Shown piece by piece: positions 59,583 through 64,000 of a stretch of 64,000 nucleotides of DNA. Position numbers and translations under genes: made by a program. Positions within the stretch are counted from its first letter, which is position 1, and the number at the start of each line of letters is the position of its first letter. The notes under the pieces are model-generated. The model did not search any database. It saw only the letters and a program-made list of their open reading frames with translations, and was not told the origin of the DNA. Source of the stretch: Clostridia bacterium (GTDB lineage Bacteria > Bacillota > Clostridia > Oscillospirales > Acutalibacteraceae); contig JAGBSO010000016.1 of assembly GCA_017631795.1 (NCBI GenBank), positions 62,001 to 126,000 on the forward strand, in the 5' to 3' direction.

Positions 59583-61748
59583 ATGACAAGTTTAGCTCAC
59601 ATTGACCCGTTTCTGCACGGATATTTTACAGATGAAACGCTTGAACACGGCGAAAGAATCGGTCTTGCGCTGCTCCATGCGGCAAAAAATCTCAGAATAA
59701 AATTTTCACGCAGATTACTTCCCGAAACAAATTTTGAAGCTGAATACGGCACATCAGGCTACTCCCCTTCCGAAGGATTCTGGTTTTCCGAAGACAACAT
59801 CATAAAACTTGCAGAAAAATTTCCCGAGCACAGTCAGACACTCAGCTACTGGTTGCAGGAATTGAAAATATTCAGAAGCTCTTCGCAACTTCTCAATTGC
59901 AAAACCACCGAAACACTGAATATTTCAGGTGCTCATTGGGGTGGCGGCTGGGGCGGTCATTCAAATCCTGATTACGGAAGAATAATAAATTTCGGCACTG
60001 ATAATATACGCAGAATAATTGAAGCCAACCGTGAAAAATACCCCACTGAAGCATGGTTTTACAATTCCTGCGCACATACTCTTGATGCTCTGGATATTTT
60101 CGGCGAAAGATACCGTGAAGCAGCACTCATAAATGCAGCAGCATGCGAAAACGCAGACGACAAATCATTTTATCTGAGAATGGCAGAAGCATTTGCAACC
60201 GTGCCGAAAAATCCTGCTTATGATTTCATGTCGGCAATGTGTTCATTCATGCTCATTTTTGCCCTTGACGGAAGTGATTCTCCGGGGCGTTTTGACCAGT
60301 ATATGTATTCTGCTTATTTAAAAACTGAAAATAAAGCGGAAGTTACTGACCTGCTTGACAGATTATGGGATTATTTCCATGACCATCGCTCATGGAATCT
60401 GTGCATTTCAGGCAGTGATGAAAATTACAACGATGAAACCAACGAGCTTACATACGAAATTCTGGCAATGGTAAGAAAAAAATGCTATCAGACACCGAAT
60501 CTTACATGCCGTATTCACAGAAACACTCCCGATAAGCTCTGGAATGAAATTGCAGACACACTTGCAGCAGGCACAGGTCTTCCCGCGCTTTACAACGATG
60601 ATGTTGTCTGTACAGCGCTTGAAAAAATCGGAATTCCTCCCGCAGACAGCCATGATTACTGCATGAACGGCTGCAATCAGATTGATATTCTCGGAAAAAG
60701 TCACATGGGGCTTGAAGACGGTGAAGTTATTTTCACAAAGTGTCTTGAATTCACACTTCACAACGGTACAGATGCCATGACAGGTGAAAAAATTTCTGCA
60801 GAAACAGGCAATCCTGAGACATTTGCCACCTACGAAAGATTTGAAAAGGCTTTTGTTCAGCAGCTTGAATATATTACCTATAACGCCTGCCACAGTGCAA
60901 ACACCTATCAACAACTCCGCGGCATATATGAGCCCCATCCCCTGCGTTCATGCCTTATTGAGGGTTGTCTTGAAAAAGGCCGTGATTACAGAAACGGCGG
61001 ACCGCTTTACAATCACGGACAGATTCTGGCAGAAGGTATTGCTGACACAGGTGACAGCCTTTATGCTGTTAAAAAACTTGTTTACGATGAAAAGAAGTAC
61101 ACAATGAAAGAGCTTATTGATGCGCTGAATGCAGATTTTGAAGGCTATGAACAGCTTCATCATGATTTCAGAAACTGTGAAAAATTCGGCAATGACATTG
61201 AAGAAACAGACAGGATAACTGCCCGCATACTCAATCATTTCCTGACATTTCTCAAGCGTAACAACACATACAGAGGCGGAATTTTCACGGGCGGATGCAG
61301 CACATTCAACCGTGCTGCGGGATACGGCCAGAAAACAGCGGCACTTCCCAACGGAAAATCAAAAGGTGAACCGCTTCTTGCAGACAGTATTGCAGCTACA
61401 CCGGGGCGTGACACAAACGGTCCCACCGCACAGATGAAATCCGTTCTCAGATTCAACCACACAGATGCCTGCAGCGGATTTGTATTCCAGAATAAATTTG
61501 AGAAAAAACTGTTCGGCAGTGCTAAAGGCAAAGCGTCTTTCATCAGTCTTGCAAAAGCATATTTTGCAAACGGCGGACAGCAATACACCGTTACTGTTGT
61601 TTCACCGGATGATCTGATTGATGCAAAAGAACATCCCGAAAATCACCGCAATCTTATTGTCCGTGTGGGCGGATACAGTGACTATTTTGTTTCTCTGAGT
61701 GACGAGCTTCAGAACAACATTATTGAAAGAACATTTCTCGGCATCTGA
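59583..61748 (+). CDS. Glycyl-radical enzyme of unassigned class
   Basis: GAGG precedes the ATG. The 721-residue protein is a PFL-like glycyl-radical enzyme, shorter than the usual 780-850. The C-terminal radical motif is RVGGYSDYF with the radical Gly at residue 697. The thiyl Cys is in the loop CMNGCNQ (Cys364): the next residues are Asn-Gln where the dehydratase classes (CutC, diol, hydroxyproline) have GCVE, and the adjacent-Cys pair of PFL is absent. A Trp- and Gly-rich segment near residue 115-130 (HWGGGWGGHSNPDYGRI) is the typical H-x-x-P-D-Y region. It should do radical chemistry in anoxic conditions, but the substrate is unknown and may be new. Confidence 0.93.
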   Translation: MTSLAHIDPFLHGYFTDETLEHGERIGLALLHAAKNLRIKFSRRLLPETNFEAEYGTSGYSPSEGFWFSEDNIIKLAEKFPEHSQTLSYWLQELKIFRSSSQLLNCKTTETLNISGAHWGGGWGGHSNPDYGRIINFGTDNIRRIIEANREKYPTEAWFYNSCAHTLDALDIFGERYREAALINAAACENADDKSFYLRMAEAFATVPKNPAYDFMSAMCSFMLIFALDGSDSPGRFDQYMYSAYLKTENKAEVTDLLDRLWDYFHDHRSWNLCISGSDENYNDETNELTYEILAMVRKKCYQTPNLTCRIHRNTPDKLWNEIADTLAAGTGLPALYNDDVVCTALEKIGIPPADSHDYCMNGCNQIDILGKSHMGLEDGEVIFTKCLEFTLHNGTDAMTGEKISAETGNPETFATYERFEKAFVQQLEYITYNACHSANTYQQLRGIYEPHPLRSCLIEGCLEKGRDYRNGGPLYNHGQILAEGIADTGDSLYAVKKLVYDEKKYTMKELIDALNADFEGYEQLHHDFRNCEKFGNDIEETDRITARILNHFLTFLKRNNTYRGGIFTGGCSTFNRAAGYGQKTAALPNGKSKGEPLLADSIAATPGRDTNGPTAQMKSVLRFNHTDACSGFVFQNKFEKKLFGSAKGKASFISLAKAYFANGGQQYTVTVVSPDDLIDAKEHPENHRNLIVRVGGYSDYFVSLSDELQNNIIERTFLGI

Positions 61749-61762
61749 TTTATAAAAAACAC

Positions 61763-61797
61763 AAAACCACTTCAGCTGATGAAGTGGTTTTTTTATC
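61763..61797. terminator. Terminator after the glycyl-radical enzyme
   Basis: A perfect 12-bp stem (61763-61774 with 61780-61791) with a 5-nt loop and T tract lies between convergent genes. Confidence 0.85.
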
Positions 61798-61807
61798 AGA
61801 TTGTGAT

Positions 61808-62110
61808 TCAGCGGTTGTATCTGCGACCTGCATAAATCAGCATAATAATTCCTGCTGCAAAACCTGCTGCAAATGCGATAAAACTCCACAGCGATTCCGT
61901 AATCCCCATAATAATTGCCGTTACCAGCATACCGATTCCCATAAGCAGAACACCGACTCCCGACAATGTACAAAAAGGCTTTTTATCGTCTTCGGACACT
62001 TTATCATAATGATAATCATGCAATAAAGTTATCTTTTCTTTTTTCCATATCACCCAGCCGATAACAACAAACATAACACCGACAATACCAATGATTATTG
62101 AGCCGATCAT
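61808..62110 (-). CDS. Small membrane protein, DUF3784-like
   Basis: The 100-residue protein has three hydrophobic segments (about 2-22, 48-68 and 72-93) and a short polar loop ITLLHDYHYDKVSEDDKK after the first, the layout of the DUF3784 membrane family common in Clostridia. Function is unknown. It has its own promoter and a convergent terminator. Confidence 0.7.
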   Translation of the reverse strand: MIGSIIIGIVGVMFVVIGWVIWKKEKITLLHDYHYDKVSEDDKKPFCTLSGVGVLLMGIGMLVTAIIMGITESLWSFIAFAAGFAAGIIMLIYAGRRYNR

Positions 62111-62136
62111 TTTAATTCACCCCTGTTATCAATTTC

Positions 62137-62165
62137 ATAATAGCATACAGAGTCAGCTTTTTCAA
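62137..62165 (-). promoter_or_regulatory. Promoter for the DUF3784-like gene
   Basis: On the minus strand TTGAAA (62165-62160) and TATTAT (62142-62137) are 17 bp apart, with a TG extension. Confidence 0.75.
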
Positions 62166-62180
62166 TACATTCTGCAAATG

Positions 62181-62206
62181 CAAAATGACCCCTTTTACGG
62201 AGTCAT
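62181..62206 (-). terminator. Possible terminator after the 291-residue gene
   Basis: On the minus strand an 8-bp stem with one G-U pair (62206-62199 with 62192-62185) and 6-nt loop is followed by a short T run. Confidence 0.55.
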
Positions 62207-62257
62207 TTCGCAATACATAGAAAGGAAAAAAATGAAAAATAAAAATCTTTATTAAAA

Positions 62258-63133
62258 TCAATATTGTATTCCGCGGACAACATATCTGCTGTCAACAACA
62301 TCGAAAAATGCCAATGTGAATGTTTCGAAATCCACAAACACACCTGACGCATCAAGAAAACATTCGGTGGGAAGCTCATCGAGAACAGAATTTATTTCAT
62401 CAATAAAATCATACACTTTATCAAGCGGTGTATACCACTGTATATAACCGAGACCGAGATGACCTTCTTCTTCCCACTGCTCTCTGCAAAAACTCAGCTG
62501 ATAATCATCTGCTATATGTTTTTCAATAACAGCTTTGATTTTATCTGCATGATACGGATAACCTTCAGTATCAAAATCAATACTCATATGCAGATCTTCA
62601 CCCATCAGAAAATCTTTGTAAGCAAAAGAATTATCGATAACTTCTGCATTTTCAAACAGCTTATACTGTCCGTCTTCATTAATTTTTGCAAAAGAATATT
62701 CTCCTGAACTTCTGTGATATATCATATTTTTGTACACAAAGTTCTTCTCTTCTGATTTCTGAAGAATCGAAAGCATTCCGCAATAAAAAGTTACATCATT
62801 AGACATTGCGATTTCAATTTCATCAGATATATCAGCAACAATATCACCTGTTGAACCGTCTTTATTCATATCAATGACGTATTTTTCCGCTGTTTCCAGC
62901 TTAAGTACTGCATTTCTGAGCTCTGCAAGGTCTGAAGAATCACAGATTTCAGAATCATTTATAACAATTTTCAGTTCCAAAACATATTCTTCACCTGCGG
63001 CATCATATATAGCCTTTCTTTTGATGCAGTCCAGCAGATAAAACTGTATAAGCTTTGTTATTTCAGAATTTTCAAACGGCTTATTCACCTTAAGATATTC
63101 GTGAATCTGGTTTGATGATAAAAAATAAAACAT
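62258..63133 (-). CDS. Hypothetical protein, 291 residues, no recognised family
   Basis: AAGGAG lies 9 bases before the ATG. The protein is acidic, has no signal peptide or membrane helix, and appears to be a cytoplasmic alpha/beta protein. No catalytic motif is recognised. It might be of a type seen near ADP-ribosylglycohydrolases or in defence or immunity contexts, but nothing in the sequence proves that. It is divergent from the ADP-ribosylglycohydrolase gene at 63470. Confidence 0.7.
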   Translation of the reverse strand: MFYFLSSNQIHEYLKVNKPFENSEITKLIQFYLLDCIKRKAIYDAAGEEYVLELKIVINDSEICDSSDLAELRNAVLKLETAEKYVIDMNKDGSTGDIVADISDEIEIAMSNDVTFYCGMLSILQKSEEKNFVYKNMIYHRSSGEYSFAKINEDGQYKLFENAEVIDNSFAYKDFLMGEDLHMSIDFDTEGYPYHADKIKAVIEKHIADDYQLSFCREQWEEEGHLGLGYIQWYTPLDKVYDFIDEINSVLDELPTECFLDASGVFVDFETFTLAFFDVVDSRYVVRGIQY

Positions 63134-63176
63134 CTACATTTGACTCCTTGTCAGTTTATTGTCTGCCGGCATCTGT

Positions 63177-63206
63177 ATTATACAACAGTGAAAACAGCAA
63201 TTGCAA
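63177..63206 (-). promoter_or_regulatory. Promoter for the 291-residue hypothetical
   Basis: On the minus strand TTGCAA (63206-63201) and TATAAT (63182-63177) are 18 bp apart. Confidence 0.7.
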
Positions 63207-63402
63207 CACCTTATTTGTGACGTACAAAACGCCGTTTTTTGCTCAAAAAAGCACGCAATACAGCCATTTTTTGTTGTTTTTTCTTTGTTTTCGAGAAACT
63301 GTAAAATTTTAAATTTTTTCGCCTTTTTTACTGTTTTTGACTCCTATTCTCTGTCTGATACTGCAATTTCAGTGCCCGGAAGATAAAAAATGCTTAAATA
63401 TA

Positions 63403-63431
63403 TTGAGAAAATTCTTTAACTTTGTTATACT
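63403..63431 (+). promoter_or_regulatory. Promoter for the ADP-ribosylglycohydrolase gene
   Basis: TTGAGA (63403-63408) and TATACT (63426-63431) are 17 bp apart, with a TG extended -10 element. Confidence 0.78.
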
Positions 63432-63469
63432 GATTTTATTAAAATAATGATTGAAAAGGAATTATTGTT

Positions 63470-64000
63470 ATGTTAGGTGCGATTATCGGTGACATTGTAG
63501 GTTCCAGATTTGAGTGGCACAATATCAAAACAAAAGATTTTGATTTATTTACCCCCGGATGCCATCCTACCGATGACAGCATTATGTCTCTTGCTGTTGC
63601 AAAAGCTATCCTTGTATCAAAAAATATCAGCAATCTCAGCGAAAATGCAGTTTTTTATATGCAGTTATTAGGAAATAAATATCCCTATGCAGGTTATGGC
63701 GGAAAATTTGCTTACTGGCTTACTGACAGAAATCCTAAGCCATATAACAGCTGGGGCAATGGAGCTGCAATGCGTGTAAGCGCTTGTGGTTTTGCTGCAA
63801 CGTCTCTTGATGAAGCAAAGTCTTTATCAAAACTTGTAACAGAAGTTACACACAACCATCCTGAAGGAATAAAAGGTGCCGAAGCTACTGCTGTTGCGAT
63901 TTATATGGCAAAAAGCGGCAACAGCTTACCTGAAATTCAGGATTACATAAACAATAATTATTATAAAATTGACTTTAAGCTTGATGAAATCCGTGATGAA
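63470..64000 (+). CDS. ADP-ribosylglycohydrolase family protein, 3' end outside window
   Basis: The ATG at 63470 follows AAAAGGAA. The 177 visible residues are the N-terminal half of an ADP-ribosylglycohydrolase (DraG/ARH-like) protein: MLGAIIGDIVGSRFEW, the metal-binding TDDS (in CHPTDDSIMSLAVAKA), SWGNGAAMRVSACGFAA and THNHPEGIKGAEATAVAI. The family removes ADP-ribose from proteins or small molecules with the help of two Mg ions. The C-terminal DxD/T metal motif must lie beyond the window. Its substrate is unknown. Confidence 0.93.
   Translation, partial: MLGAIIGDIVGSRFEWHNIKTKDFDLFTPGCHPTDDSIMSLAVAKAILVSKNISNLSENAVFYMQLLGNKYPYAGYGGKFAYWLTDRNPKPYNSWGNGAAMRVSACGFAATSLDEAKSLSKLVTEVTHNHPEGIKGAEATAVAIYMAKSGNSLPEIQDYINNNYYKIDFKLDEIRDE

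Larger units (their letters stand above)
63134..63469. other. Divergent intergenic region, no gene seen
   Basis: This 336-base spacer is T-rich on the plus strand and holds the two divergent promoters described separately. No open frame with a ribosome site, tRNA or clear RNA structure was seen between them. Confidence 0.6.

Overview
The window is AT-rich bacterial DNA with dense gene packing, Shine-Dalgarno sites close to AGGAGG, sigma-A-type promoters (TTGACA-like, 17 bp, TATAAT) and many strong intrinsic terminators. Gene content (BadF-type sugar kinase, GH84 and GH38 enzymes, a CotH protein with InlB-like repeat, a glycyl-radical enzyme, an ECF vitamin transporter, an AroE-AroK fusion) points to an anaerobic Clostridia, probably an uncultured gut or rumen lineage related to Oscillospirales. 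The taxonomic guess is inference. No rRNA, tRNA, CRISPR array, insertion sequence or prophage was seen.

Layout. 1-6.8 kb: the end of a secreted neutral-ceramidase-like protein, an MBOAT/SGNH acyl-transfer pair, then a PfkB kinase and a Gfo/Idh/MocA oxidoreductase on the minus strand. 6.9-12.9 kb: a minus-strand block with a secreted membrane-anchored protein, an OmpR-type regulator, a sensor kinase and an HtrA-like protease, probably an envelope-stress module. 13-17.7 kb: a CotH-family secreted protein, and a minus-strand ECF sigma operon with a self-recognisable ECF promoter and three membrane proteins. 17.8-22 kb: rpe, a TIR-domain membrane protein with SecD-like extracytoplasmic regions, and an M23 endopeptidase. 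22.2-41.5 kb: a catabolic region with a GPH-type transporter and GNAT divergent from an operon of ceramidase-like hydrolase, GlcNAc-type kinase, SIS protein, GH84 and a secreted lipase-like protein; then two more ceramidase-like proteins flanking a GH38 alpha-mannosidase, an Eis-like GNAT and a DUF4838 protein.

41.5-49.4 kb: a complete shikimate-to-prephenate/phenylpyruvate operon (pheA, aroB, aroC, aroE-aroK fusion, aroQ, aroA, DAHP synthase, GNAT). It is preceded by a consensus promoter, a 35-codon leader peptide with eight Phe codons, and mutually exclusive antiterminator and terminator stems: a classical ribosome-mediated attenuator. 49.5-55.7 kb: an SGNH esterase, a divergent peptide deformylase, a GH39-like glycosidase, an FAD oxidoreductase, and a Gfo/Idh-aldo/keto reductase pair. 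55.8-58.5 kb: a pantothenate/CoA cluster (coaBC, a putative pantothenate ECF S component, coaX). 58.6-61.8 kb: a glycyl-radical enzyme and its activase with an unusual active-site loop. 61.8-64 kb: two minus-strand proteins of unknown role and the start of an ADP-ribosylglycohydrolase cut by the window edge.

The most interesting items are the Phe leader attenuator, the TIR receptor-like protein, the GCNQ glycyl-radical enzyme, the four ceramidase-like paralogues that keep metal ligands but lose the usual serine loop, and the ECF sigma operon. Functions are from motif recognition only; no database search was possible.
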